Source of the DNA: Anaerolineales bacterium
Lineage (GTDB): Bacteria > Chloroflexota > Anaerolineae > Anaerolineales > Villigracilaceae
Reading direction: 5' to 3'
Assembly (NCBI GenBank): GCA_019187665.1
Contig: JABARH010000048.1
Span: 1 to 59,388 of the forward strand
DNA length: 59,388 nucleotides
Shown here piece after piece: positions 14,904 through 22,754 of the stretch. The position numbers and the translations under genes are program-made. Each line of letters opens with the position of its first letter. Within the stretch, counting starts at the first letter, position 1. The notes under the pieces are model-generated. The model did no database searches. It was not told the origin of the DNA and was given only the letters and a program-made list of their open reading frames with translations.

Positions 14904-15467
14904 CTTTACTAAAAACCGCCAGGGCTTCGACTTCCACGGCTCCGGCACAGTATATAAACCCACACGCGGACTAATCGTCACGGCGGAATCGGGGACGGGC
15001 GCCCCCGCCTCGATCCACAACCCCGAAGCGGATTCTGTCAAATCAACCTGATTCTCCGCCCGGCCGATTCCCATCGCCTGCGTGAGTTTCCCCGGCCCGA
15101 ACGTATCGCGTCCATCCCTTCGCTTGGACATGATCTCCGCACCCTCGACCGGCCAGACCGCACGGATTAGCACCGCCGCTGGGAAGCCTTCTTTCTCAGT
15201 GACCGCGTTCAGCATCCAGTGATGTCCATAGGTGAAATACACATACGCATGTCCCGGCGGACCGTACATGGGCAGCGTGCGCGGTGTTCGCCCGGCTTTG
15301 GCATGGCAGGCCTGATCCTCCTCGCCGATATATCCCTCCGTCTCGGTGATGATGCCGACCAATTTGACGCCGTCGAGAATCCGCACCAACTGCGCGCCGA
15401 TCAGTTCGCGCGCGACGATCAGCGTGGGGCGGTTGTAGAATTTACGGGGAAGAAGAAAATTGGCCAC
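14877..15467 (-). CDS. DNA-3-methyladenine glycosylase (AAG/MPG type)
   Basis: 196 residues from a GTG at 15467; an earlier ATG would only add residues from a repeat-derived sequence. The family excises alkylated purines in base excision repair. Family blocks: FYNRPTLIVARELIG, ITETEGYIGEEDQACHA (contains the catalytic Glu and the YxxxDxAxHA motif), RTLPMYGPPGHAYVYFTYG, LIRAVWP and FGPGKLTQAMGI. The C-terminus KRYSIFEKR comes from the ATTCGATA repeat and replaces the natural end. Together with the methyltransferase at 26299 it suggests two routes for alkylation repair. Confidence 0.88.
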   Translation of the reverse strand: MANFLLPRKFYNRPTLIVARELIGAQLVRILDGVKLVGIITETEGYIGEEDQACHAKAGRTPRTLPMYGPPGHAYVYFTYGHHWMLNAVTEKEGFPAAVLIRAVWPVEGAEIMSKRRDGRDTFGPGKLTQAMGIGRAENQVDLTESASGLWIEAGAPVPDSAVTISPRVGLYTVPEPWKSKPWRFLVKRYSIFEKR

Positions 15468-15535
15468 TGAGATCACAGAACGCACAGAGATTTTTAGAGA
15501 TCGGGAGTACGCTATTCGGGCGGCCTTGCAGCCCT

Positions 15536-15560
15536 GCATCTGTGTTAGACGGTCAGATGC
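15536..15560. repeat. Short hairpin upstream of the glycosylase gene
   Basis: GCATCTG (15536-15542) pairs with CAGATGC (15554-15560). The 15468-15589 gap also holds a CACAGAACGCACAGAG-type repeat. Both look like dispersed repeats rather than regulatory sites. Confidence 0.45.
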
Positions 15561-15589
15561 AAAATTTGGATTTCGCATGCGCCGGCGCG

Positions 15590-18052
15590 CTACAACAAAC
15601 TGATCGGTTCTGTTTCCACGCGCCAATCGTCCAGGCGCAGGCCGCGTAATAATGAGGCCGGGTCAGGCCCGCGCAGCACGATCTGCCAGCGATGGAGGCC
15701 TTCCACTTTGGCGAAGAAGCAGGGAACGGCGGATGCGGCGGTCTGTGTGCGGCGTTCGGCTTTCAGCTTTTCCTGAATGAGTTTGAGGACGCGCTGAGAT
15801 TCCAATTCGGCTTTGGCGTTATCACGATGGCGGTATTCCAGACGAGACAGGCGCGCAAACGGAGGGTAGCCAAGTTGCCGGCGATAATTTAATTCCAGGT
15901 TGTGGAAGCCGTTCACATCGTGCTGCGCGGCGGATTGAATGACGTAATGTTCGGGCGCGAAGGTTTGCAGGATCACGCGTCCGCCGCGCGCGGAGCGTCC
16001 GGCGCGTCCGGCCACCTGGGTCAGCAGTTGGAAGGCGCGTTCGGCCGCGAAGGGATCGGGCAGGTTGAGTCCCACATCGGCGAGGACGATACCCACGAGA
16101 GTCACGCGCGGCAGGTCGAGTCCTTTGGCGATCATCTGTGTGCCGACCAGCACGTCGGCTTGATGATTGGCGAAGTGGGTCAAAATAATTTCGTGCGCGT
16201 CTTTTTGGCGCGTGGTTTCCCAATCCCAGCGCAGGGTGCGCGCCTGCGGGAACATGGCTTGCACATCCGCTTCCACCTTTTCACTGCCGAGTCCGTATTG
16301 GCGGATCTGGTCGCTTTTGCAAACGGCGCAGGTTTTTGGCATCTGCCGCGTGTACCCGCAGCGGTGACAGAGCAGCCCGCTCTTTTCGATGTGGAACGTG
16401 AGCGGCGTATCGCAGTTGGGGCATTTGAGAGTCGTTCCGCAGTTGCGGCAGAAAACATATGTGGCCGTGCCGCGCCGATTTAGGAAGAGGATGGCCTGCT
16501 CGCCGCGCGCGAGAGTCTCCGCGATGGATTCGCCCAGCGCGCGGCTGAACACGCCGCGATTGCCCGATTTGAGTTCGGCGCGCAGGTCCACAACGGTGAC
16601 GGGAGGCAGGTCCGATTCGGTGACGCGTTGAGGCAGGGAGAGCCGCCGTAACCGGATCCCCGACTCCTGCCCTGCAAGGGAAGGGGAGTCGAGGAAGTTG
16701 AATTGTTGTTCAATGGTCGGGGTGGCGGAACCCATCACAAAGACTGCGCCGCACAAACGCGCATATTCGCGCGCGGATGCGACCGCATGGTAGAACGGCG
16801 GCTCGGATTGATAGTAGGAAGAGTCGTGGCACTCGTCCGCGACGATGAGGCCGATGTTTGGAAGCGGCGCAAATAACGCGGAACGCGCGCCGATGATGAT
16901 CTTCAATGCGCCGGCGCGGGCGCGTCGCCATGTATCGTAACGCTCGCCCTCGGATAATTTCGAATGGACGAGTCCCACCTGGCCGGGAAAGCGCTCAAGA
17001 AAGCGTCGCACCGTTTGCGGCGTAAGGGCGATCTCTGGCACGAGGATGACGGCCTGTTTGCCGCGCTGGATCGTCTCTTGCGCGGCGCGGATGTAAATTT
17101 CGGTTTTCCCTGAACCGGTGACGCCGTGTAAAAGATAATGGGTCGCTGGAGATTGGAGATTGGCGAGCGCCGCAAGAATTTCATGCAGGGCAGTGTTCTG
17201 ATCGGGCGTCAACTCGAACCCCGGTGTCAGTGCATGTTCCTGCGCGCTTGCTTTTTCCAACGGATCGCGAAATATTTCCGACTCGAACAAGCGGACAAGC
17301 CCCAATTCTTCGAGATGTTCCAGGTCCGCGAGTTTGCATCCGCTTTCGGCGTAGACCCACGCCAGGTTGACCGCCTCCAGCGAGCGGACGAGGAATTGCA
17401 GCGCCCTTTGCCGGCGTTCAGACGTCGCGGGCGTGGCGCCCAGCCCGGATAGCGCCTGCTGCGCCTCTTCCGGCGGGACAGCCAGCTGCGCGACGCGGAT
17501 CAACTTTGGGCGGACGCGCGGCGGCGGCAGGACCGATTGCGTTCGCAGGATTCCTTTGCGGGCCAGCATCTGCGCGGTCTTGCGCCAATCTACTTTTGCG
17601 AAGTGACGGTCAATTTGCCGCCCTCGTAATTTTCCTTTTTCGCGCAGTAATTTTAGAAGGCGGGAGGCGGTTGGCGATAATTCGATATTTGATAATTCGG
17701 AATCCGGGTATCGAATGTCGAATAATATGTCTGCCTGTTGACTCAGTCCCGTCGGCAACATTAATCCGATCATCGCGGCGAGAGGCTGGAGGTAGCGTTC
17801 GCTCATCCAGCGGGCGAGGCGAATCTGCGCGACGGTCAGGGCCGGTTGGGGGTCCAGCAGGGAAGCGATGGATTTTGTTTCGGCAACGGAGGCGCGCTCG
17901 ACCAGTTCCAGTACGACGCCCTGCACGGTCTGTTTTCCAAACGGCGCAGTGACGAGCGAGCCAGTCCCCACCTGCCCCGCGAGGTCCGGCGGAATCGTAT
18001 AATCGAATACGCCGCAGACGGCTGGAAGGTTGATGGCGAGGCGCGCGAACAT
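15590..18052 (-). CDS. priA: Primosomal helicase PriA
   Basis: 820 residues from the ATG at 18052; residues before it are not conserved. PriA restarts stalled replication forks. N-terminal 3'-end-binding domain (FARLAINLPAVCGVFDYTIP), Walker A HGVTGSGKTE, motif II DECH (PriA usually has DEEH), GSATP, a zinc domain of paired cysteines (FCRNCG, CPNCDTP, CHRCG, CAVCK) and motifs V-VI GTQMIAKGLDLPRVTLVG and QVAGRAGRS. Two segments look inserted: FDIRYPDSELSNIELS near 110-126, encoded by an ATTCGATA repeat (17677-17725), and LDSPSLAGQESGIRLRR, encoded by about 16651-16691. Both fall in regions of variable length. A TATAAT box ends six bases before the ATG, so the message is probably leaderless. 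Confidence 0.93.
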   Translation of the reverse strand: MFARLAINLPAVCGVFDYTIPPDLAGQVGTGSLVTAPFGKQTVQGVVLELVERASVAETKSIASLLDPQPALTVAQIRLARWMSERYLQPLAAMIGLMLPTGLSQQADILFDIRYPDSELSNIELSPTASRLLKLLREKGKLRGRQIDRHFAKVDWRKTAQMLARKGILRTQSVLPPPRVRPKLIRVAQLAVPPEEAQQALSGLGATPATSERRQRALQFLVRSLEAVNLAWVYAESGCKLADLEHLEELGLVRLFESEIFRDPLEKASAQEHALTPGFELTPDQNTALHEILAALANLQSPATHYLLHGVTGSGKTEIYIRAAQETIQRGKQAVILVPEIALTPQTVRRFLERFPGQVGLVHSKLSEGERYDTWRRARAGALKIIIGARSALFAPLPNIGLIVADECHDSSYYQSEPPFYHAVASAREYARLCGAVFVMGSATPTIEQQFNFLDSPSLAGQESGIRLRRLSLPQRVTESDLPPVTVVDLRAELKSGNRGVFSRALGESIAETLARGEQAILFLNRRGTATYVFCRNCGTTLKCPNCDTPLTFHIEKSGLLCHRCGYTRQMPKTCAVCKSDQIRQYGLGSEKVEADVQAMFPQARTLRWDWETTRQKDAHEIILTHFANHQADVLVGTQMIAKGLDLPRVTLVGIVLADVGLNLPDPFAAERAFQLLTQVAGRAGRSARGGRVILQTFAPEHYVIQSAAQHDVNGFHNLELNYRRQLGYPPFARLSRLEYRHRDNAKAELESQRVLKLIQEKLKAERRTQTAASAVPCFFAKVEGLHRWQIVLRGPDPASLLRGLRLDDWRVETEPISLL
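17677..17725. repeat. ATTCGATA-type repeat inside priA
   Basis: ATTCGATATTTG, ATAATTCGGAA and TATCGAATGTCGAATAA units, in frame, adding about 16 residues between the N-terminal DNA-binding domain and the winged-helix region of PriA. Confidence 0.65.
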
Positions 18053-18058
18053 GCGGCG

Positions 18059-18085
18059 ATTATAACCCTGCGAGTTGGATATAAT
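18059..18085. promoter_or_regulatory. Divergent promoter pair between priA and the 18106 gene
   Basis: A minus-strand TATAAT (18059-18064) is six bases from the priA start, and a plus-strand TATAAT (18080-18085) is 20 bases before the ATG at 18106, which also has AAGGAG. The -35 boxes are weak. The two start regions overlap, so the genes may influence each other's expression. Confidence 0.5.
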
Positions 18086-18105
18086 ACTCTCAAGGAGAAG
18101 CAGAC

Positions 18106-18537
18106 ATGACCCTGACAATGATCATCGTGGCCGCGATTGCGGCGCTGGCCGTGATCGCGTTGTTGATCCCTGTGTTGCAGCGTTCGAACAAAATGGACTT
18201 GACCCGGCGCTCCGATACGCAGCCGGACTGGATGCGCGACATGCCCCCGGCGGAAACGGTCGCGCGGACGCTGGCCGACGGCGAGGGCATCACGGTCTTC
18301 GATCATGAACACGGGGAACGAATTGCATCCCCGTTCGCGGAGCAGCTCGAGGATATTGTCCGCGCGCAAATGCAGGCCGACCCGGAACTGGCTGAAATGA
18401 AAATTGATTTTGGGACGGGTAAGGATCAGACGCTGGAAATTTGGGTGAACGAAAAGCGATATCATAGCATTGGCGCATTGCCCGACGAACGCTTGAAGAA
18501 AATAGTGCGCGCGGCAGTGAAGCGCTTCCGACCCTAG
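18106..18537 (+). CDS. Small membrane-anchored protein, unknown function
   Basis: 143 residues. One N-terminal transmembrane helix (about 4-24, MIIVAAIAALAVIALLIPVL), a short polar stretch, then a soluble alpha/beta domain (about 45-143) with ERIASPFAEQLEDIVRAQM and LEIWVNEKRYHSIGALPDERLKKIVRAAV. AAGGAG precedes the ATG. No family recognised. It is transcribed away from priA. Confidence 0.65.
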   Translation: MTLTMIIVAAIAALAVIALLIPVLQRSNKMDLTRRSDTQPDWMRDMPPAETVARTLADGEGITVFDHEHGERIASPFAEQLEDIVRAQMQADPELAEMKIDFGTGKDQTLEIWVNEKRYHSIGALPDERLKKIVRAAVKRFRP

Positions 18538-18653
18538 CCGGATGGACGCGCATGAGTCGAGTGTGCCGATGACGCGTGCGCCAGTATGCAGGCGCATTTG
18601 ATGATTTTTGCGCGCTTTGCGTTCCGGCTCTTTCCCGCTGCTGCTCCGGCTAT

Positions 18654-19520
18654 TTACGAATGCGCCGGCGGCCTTGTTGCTTTTTTTGTCACAATTGCCG
18701 CGCCGTAGCCAACCACCCGGCTGAAATCGCCGGTCACATCGCCGGAGGTGGCGTGATGGAGTACCTGTACTTTGTCCGCTCCGAGTTCGCGCGCGGCCCA
18801 CAATACCGCCGCAACGGCGGCGGCCCCGCAGGCGAATCCTTGACCGGCGTTTTCCGCTTCAAAGATTGCTTCCGGCCGGAACGATTCGAATCGTTTCAGC
18901 ATTTCCGCGTCGAGTTGGCTGGCGGCGGCTTGATCATAAAAGTGAGAGAGGTCGGTGCTGGCGACCAGCAGGGCATTTTTGTTCTTTAATACCTGCGCCA
19001 GCGCGAGTCCGAGTCCGCGCGCCACGCCGGCCTGCTGTGCGCGGACCATCACCGGCAGCAGTTTGAATTCGCCCGCGAGGGCGCGCTGGAGGAAGGGCAG
19101 TTCGATTTCGAGCGAGTGTTCGCGGTCGCGCGCGATGGGCGTGAGGCCGAATCCCAGTTTGGATTTGAGGGCCGAGTTCAGATCGTTCAACGCGGGACGG
19201 TCAACAGAGATGTGGCCCAGCGGAGTATGGTACGCGCCGTGGGCGGTGGTGAGCAGGGGATGAACTTCAAAGTCGTGAAAAGGCGCGATGACGGCAACCA
19301 ACTCAAACGTCCGGGTGCGAAGCGGGGCGAAGGCATACCCCGCGACGGAACCGCTGTAACGATGTCCGGCGTGCGGCGCGATGACGGCGATCACGTCTCC
19401 ATGCGGCGCGGGGTTCTGCGCCGCGTCGAGGTAACCGTCCACCGCGTGCGCGAGGCGTTCGCGGTCGCGTTCGTACCATGTGCCTGCAATCGGCGAGGGG
19501 CGGAGGTCGAGATGGGTCAT
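18654..19520 (-). CDS. Memo-family protein (AmmeMemoRadiSam system protein B)
   Basis: 288 residues from the ATG at 19520; an upstream in-frame extension comes from a hairpin repeat. Memo proteins are metal-binding relatives of extradiol dioxygenases. Metal and core motifs: IAPHAGHRYSGSVAGYAF (His pair), HSLEIELPFLQ, STDLSHFYD and the C-terminal VQVLHHATSGDVTGDFSRVVGYGAAIV. In many prokaryotes Memo sits beside AmmeR and a radical SAM gene; neither is in this window. Biochemical role unsettled. Confidence 0.88.
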   Translation of the reverse strand: MTHLDLRPSPIAGTWYERDRERLAHAVDGYLDAAQNPAPHGDVIAVIAPHAGHRYSGSVAGYAFAPLRTRTFELVAVIAPFHDFEVHPLLTTAHGAYHTPLGHISVDRPALNDLNSALKSKLGFGLTPIARDREHSLEIELPFLQRALAGEFKLLPVMVRAQQAGVARGLGLALAQVLKNKNALLVASTDLSHFYDQAAASQLDAEMLKRFESFRPEAIFEAENAGQGFACGAAAVAAVLWAARELGADKVQVLHHATSGDVTGDFSRVVGYGAAIVTKKATRPPAHS

Positions 19521-19530
19521 CGCTGAAATG

Positions 19531-19562
19531 AGAAACCAGGTTTCCTGCAAAACCTGGTTTCT
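19531..19562. repeat. 13-bp-stem hairpin AGAAACCAGGTTT
   Basis: AGAAACCAGGTTT (19531-19543) pairs perfectly with AAACCTGGTTTCT (19550-19562). It separates the lipoprotein and Memo genes and resembles the dispersed hairpins elsewhere in the window. Confidence 0.7.
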
Positions 19563-19569
19563 GGCTGTG

Positions 19570-20217
19570 TTACGGGATGGTGTAACTTTGGATGATCTGG
19601 CTGAGTGTGTCGAAGTATTGATCTTTTGCCGAGTCAGACCATTCGATGGTAATCATCAGGAAGTTGAGCAACGCGGGCTTGCGTACTTCAAAATAGGAGA
19701 AGCCGGAGTAGCCGCCCGCCTTCGAGGTCCACTCGAGGCGCTCAGAGCCGTCGGGTTGGATTTGGTCGCCGGTCACGCGGATGTCGCCGACCGCGCCGGT
19801 GTTGCTGTAGAAGCGGTTGAGCAGATCCAGCGCAAACTTGCCATGCTGCGAGCCGGTGAACTGTTCGCCATCGTTATAGACGATGTTCTCTACCAACGCG
19901 AGTTCATCGGGGCTTTTAAACTGGTCAATGTAGTAATGATCGCCGGTCACCTGTTCGTAGGTCCAGTCGCTTGGGACTTGAATGCTGTAAAGATTGTTCT
20001 GGTCGGTGAAGGTTTTGAATCCGCCCGAATTATCCGGGCCGCCGTTGTTCGAAGGCTGCTGCGGCGGTTCGGTGGGTTGTGGCGGAGCATCGGTTGGGCG
20101 CGGGTTTTGTGAAATCGGCGTGGGCGCCTGCACGGTCGAGCTGCCCATGCACGCCAGGCCGACGATCATCACGAAAACGACGAACGATAACAGAACGAGG
20201 AATCCTTTATTTTTCAT
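19570..20217 (-). CDS. Lipoprotein with proline-rich linker
   Basis: 215 residues. A signal peptide ends in the lipobox GLAC, with the acylated Cys at 23. A Pro/Thr/Gln-rich linker follows (about 30-65), then a soluble domain (about 70-215) starting NLYSIQVPSDWTYEQV and ending DTLSQIIQSYTIP, the pattern of PsbP/DUF1795-like domains. It would be matured by Lgt and held on the outer face of the membrane. AAGGAG lies upstream of the ATG. Ligand unknown. Confidence 0.8.
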   Translation of the reverse strand: MKNKGFLVLLSFVVFVMIVGLACMGSSTVQAPTPISQNPRPTDAPPQPTEPPQQPSNNGGPDNSGGFKTFTDQNNLYSIQVPSDWTYEQVTGDHYYIDQFKSPDELALVENIVYNDGEQFTGSQHGKFALDLLNRFYSNTGAVGDIRVTGDQIQPDGSERLEWTSKAGGYSGFSYFEVRKPALLNFLMITIEWSDSAKDQYFDTLSQIIQSYTIP

Positions 20218-20328
20218 ATATGTCTCCTTTTGGGCCGATCCATGTGTGGTGGCTTGCGAAAGTGCGCGGCTGATCTCTGCCGCCGGAACCTGCCGGTCAT
20301 TTTATTCATAAACCGAAAAATGAACAAG

Positions 20329-20814
20329 TCAGGCAGACAGGATGCTTTGAGTGGCTTTGAACGCAAGCGGGGGCAGTTCGGAGCGCGCGAACCAGCCGAC
20401 CTCATCTGCATCGTCGCCCGCGATTAGATTCCCCGATTCGACCTGCGCGGCGTAGACGATGACAAAATCTGCGCCGCGTGGATGTTCGCGCCCGGCCACC
20501 ACCTGGAGCACCCGCGTCACGCGGACGATGAGGCCGGTCTCCTCGCGGCATTCTCTTTCTGCGGCCCGGGCCGGGTCCTCTTCTGCATCCACAAACCCGG
20601 CTGGGAGAGTCCACAGTCCACGATAGGGTTCGTTGACGCGCCGCACCAGCAAAACGCGGCTGTTCTCTTCGATCAGGACCGCCGCGGCCACCTTTGGGTC
20701 GGCGAAGTAGATCCAGTTGCACGCAGGACAGACCGGCCGCACTTTCCCGAATGTGTTTTCGAGGGTAACGGCGGTTCCGCATCGGGGGCAGTAGTGGACC
20801 TGGGTGAGGGCCAT
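20329..20814 (-). CDS. Nudix hydrolase with N-terminal zinc ribbon
   Basis: 161 residues. A zinc ribbon uses C9, C12, C29 and C32 (YCPRCG...VCPACNWI). The Nudix box is GFVDAEEDPARAAERECREETGL near 73-95, matching Gx5Ex7REUxEExGU. This arrangement is shared with NudC-like and ADP-ribose pyrophosphatase-like enzymes that cleave nucleoside diphosphate derivatives; exact substrate unknown. It stands alone, upstream of a terminator belonging to the anti-sigma gene. Confidence 0.87.
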   Translation of the reverse strand: MALTQVHYCPRCGTAVTLENTFGKVRPVCPACNWIYFADPKVAAAVLIEENSRVLLVRRVNEPYRGLWTLPAGFVDAEEDPARAAERECREETGLIVRVTRVLQVVAGREHPRGADFVIVYAAQVESGNLIAGDDADEVGWFARSELPPLAFKATQSILSA

Positions 20815-20827
20815 GGGATTCTAAAAA

Positions 20828-20862
20828 AGACTTCCGAAGTCTCGGAGACTTCGGAAGTCTTG
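20828..20862 (-). terminator. Terminator hairpin after the anti-sigma gene
   Basis: AAGACTTCCGAAGTCT (20828-20843) and AGACTTCGGAAGTCTT (20847-20862) form a perfect 16-bp stem with a 3-nt loop; on the minus strand it is followed by a run of T. It ends the DUF433/sigma/anti-sigma operon. Confidence 0.8.
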
Positions 20863-20865
20863 CGT

Positions 20866-21525
20866 TCACTTCCCGCGCCACTTCTGAGCGGCAAGACGTT
20901 GAACGATAAACATGGAGGCCGCGCCGAGCAGGGCAATGGCGGCGAAGACGATCATCCACGCCGGGGGGATTTGGAAGGGCGCGGGGGCGGTGGCCGCTTC
21001 TGGATTTTTTGCGGCGGGAGGTTCATTGGCTGTGCGGGCTGTATCTCCTCCGGCGGCGGGTTCGGGCGTGGCGGCATCGAATACCATCTCCATGGTGGGT
21101 TCCGCTTCGGAGGGAGCCTGTGCTTCAGCAGGCACAGATTCCAGCATGGGCGCTTCGGCGGCATCGCCTCCGCCTCCGCCGATTCCGTATGCGGCTTGCG
21201 GCGCGGACGCGGCGAGTTGGGAGGTGCGATTAACGGCGAAGGAAAACAGGAACAAGAAGGCGGCGAAGCCGGTTGCAAATTTAAAGAAAGGATAACTGCG
21301 CGGCAGGGGCGGTTTTTTTCCGACCATGGCATAGGTGAGGGTGAAGTTGCGCGGGGCGCGTCGTTTGGGGAGTTGGCGGATCAAGCCTCGTGACTCGCGT
21401 AACGCCTGCAAGGTCGCGGCCAGTTCGGGGTCGGAGGCGAGGCGGGTTTCGAGTCGCGATAAATCAGACGGGCTGGTCTGCCCGTCTAAATATGCCGAGA
21501 GGAGTTCAACGTCTTTGAAGTTCAT
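20866..21525 (-). CDS. Anti-sigma factor-like membrane protein
   Basis: 219 residues from the ATG at 21525, which overlaps the sigma gene stop as ATGA. The N-terminus (FKDVELLSAYLDGQTSPSDLSRLETRLASDPELAATLQAL) is the helical sigma-binding region typical of anti-sigma factors, without the HxxxCxxC zinc motif. Two hydrophobic helices lie near 83-100 and 188-210, with an Ala/Glu/Pro-rich stretch between that would lie outside the cell or periplasm. It should hold the adjacent sigma factor inactive until a signal reaches it. Confidence 0.75.
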   Translation of the reverse strand: MNFKDVELLSAYLDGQTSPSDLSRLETRLASDPELAATLQALRESRGLIRQLPKRRAPRNFTLTYAMVGKKPPLPRSYPFFKFATGFAAFLFLFSFAVNRTSQLAASAPQAAYGIGGGGGDAAEAPMLESVPAEAQAPSEAEPTMEMVFDAATPEPAAGGDTARTANEPPAAKNPEAATAPAPFQIPPAWMIVFAAIALLGAASMFIVQRLAAQKWRGK

Positions 21526-22130
21526 GCGGAGGTCTCGATATTGAGACGGAAGGCGGCCGGCAAAAGTTCCCAGAAGTCTTGCAGGCACTCGCGCAGGCGC
21601 AAACGGGCGCGGGCGAGGCGGCTCTTGATCGTGCCAAGCGGCGAACGGACGACGGATGCAACTTCGGTGTAGTCGAGGCCTTCGATGTCGGCCATCACAA
21701 CCACGGCGCGGAAGTCGGTGGGCAGGGCGTCGAGACAGTGTTGAATGGCATGTTCGAGTTCGTTGGCTTCGAATTGTTGTTCGGGATTCATGGAGTTGTC
21801 GGCCAGCCAGCGCGGCGAATCCATTTCGTCTCCATCGTCGGTTTCGGGCTCGAGGGGAGTCGTGGGGCGGCGTTTCTGTCGGCGGAGTTCGTCGTAGCAG
21901 GCGTTGGTGACGGTGCGCAACAGCCAGGCCTTGAAGGACCCGCCGCGATAGGAGTGGATGGCGCGGAACGCGGAAATGAAGGCCTCCTGCGAGGCGTCGG
22001 CGGCTTTGTCTGAGTCGCCGAGGATGCGCAGGGCGGTGTTGAAGACCATGTCCTGATAATGAAGGACAAGGGTGTTGAAGGCGTCGAGGTTGCCGCGTTG
22101 GGCGTCCTGGATGAGGGCGGGTTCGTTCAT
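21522..22130 (-). CDS. ECF RNA polymerase sigma factor
   Basis: 202 residues. Region 2 is HYQDMVFNTALRILGDSDKAADASQEAFISAFRAIHSYRGGSFKAWLLRTVTNACYDELRRQ (about 24-88, the core-binding and -10 recognition part). A variable acidic linker (about 90-130) is followed by region 4, LPTDFRAVVVMADIEGLDYTEVASVVRSPLGTIKSRLARARLRL, which reads the -35 element. Its ATG at 22130 overlaps the stop of the DUF433 gene (ATGA), and its stop overlaps the anti-sigma start, so all three are translationally coupled. Confidence 0.93.
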   Translation of the reverse strand: MNEPALIQDAQRGNLDAFNTLVLHYQDMVFNTALRILGDSDKAADASQEAFISAFRAIHSYRGGSFKAWLLRTVTNACYDELRRQKRRPTTPLEPETDDGDEMDSPRWLADNSMNPEQQFEANELEHAIQHCLDALPTDFRAVVVMADIEGLDYTEVASVVRSPLGTIKSRLARARLRLRECLQDFWELLPAAFRLNIETSA

Positions 22131-22348
22131 CGGATGAGGATGGTCGGAGACTGGCTGTTGGCTTTGTATTGGATGCAGGCTTTGATATCGTCTTGATCCA
22201 GTTCGGGATAATTTCGGAGAACCTGATTTTCGTTCCAGCCCTGGGCAAGCAAGCCGGTGACGAATTCAACAGAATGGCGCGTTCCTCTGACGATGGGTTT
22301 GCCAAAGTGGATGCGCGGATCAATCGTGATTCGTTCCTGCCATTTCAT
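22127..22348 (-). CDS. DUF433 (VapB-like antitoxin) protein
   Basis: 73 residues. WQERITIDPRIHFGKPIVRGTRHSVEFVTGLLAQGWNENQVLRNYPELDQDDIKACIQYK is the complete DUF433 helix-turn-helix core (IxxDPxIxxGKPxIxGTRIxV). Such proteins usually pair with a PIN-like DUF5615 toxin, but none follows here; instead the stop codon overlaps the sigma factor start. It may be a domesticated regulator that autorepresses the sigma operon. That role is inferred from position only. Confidence 0.85.
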   Translation of the reverse strand: MKWQERITIDPRIHFGKPIVRGTRHSVEFVTGLLAQGWNENQVLRNYPELDQDDIKACIQYKANSQSPTILIR

Positions 22349-22411
22349 GCTGAATTCCTGGATTGGGAGTATTATGGTCTTTCAAAGTCGCTTGACAAAC
22401 CGGCGGGTTTG

Positions 22412-22494
22412 GAACGCGAATGCCACGAATAGGCGAATTTCGCGAATTTTCTTGGGTTTATTCGCGTCATTCGCTGATTGGCGTAACTCGCGTT
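22412..22494. repeat. Hairpin of GCGAAT-type units in the 22349-22754 intergenic region
   Basis: Arms about 22412-22446 and 22460-22494 pair through repeated GCGAATTTCGCGAAT and ATTCGCGTCATTCG units. The rest of the intergenic region holds a plus-strand TATAAT (22557-22562) with a weak -35 box and a possible 22-codon frame (22656-22724). Confidence 0.7.
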
Positions 22495-22655
22495 GAGGAA
22501 TCTCCGGCTTTGGTAAAGTCATATTGGGAGTATTTTATCAGGATTCGGTTGTGCTATATAATGAATCGCGCACGCGCTTGTGTAGTGGATCTTTCAAGGC
22601 GACCCTTCTACTTCCCGAGAGACGCTGCACTCGAATCATCTTGTAGGAGACTCCC

Positions 22656-22724
22656 ATGCAGATCACTGACTCCCTCCGCGCGTTAATCGCCCTCGCCTCT
22701 TTCAATGCTGTCTTTCCCTGTTAG
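22656..22724 (+). CDS. Possible 22-residue leader peptide
   Basis: An ATG at 22656 has TAGGAG six bases upstream and opens a frame of 22 codons (MQITDSLRALIALASFNAVF then PC, stop at 22722-22724). It lies about 95 bp after a TATAAT box and 30 bp before the Pycsar-effector-like gene. It may be a translated leader or chance. No homologue known to me. Confidence 0.3.
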   Translation: MQITDSLRALIALASFNAVFPC

Positions 22725-22754
22725 TGAAACTCTACTTTTACGGAGAATAAACAC

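Noticed and set aside
14815..14937. N-terminal extension of FabI
   Set aside because: The extra residues are translated repeat sequence; the ATG at 14814 has a good ribosome site and matches the family start.
20866..22323. One 485-codon minus-strand frame
   Set aside because: Only its end corresponds to the anti-sigma gene; the first part is an out-of-frame reading of the sigma factor gene, which is clearly real.
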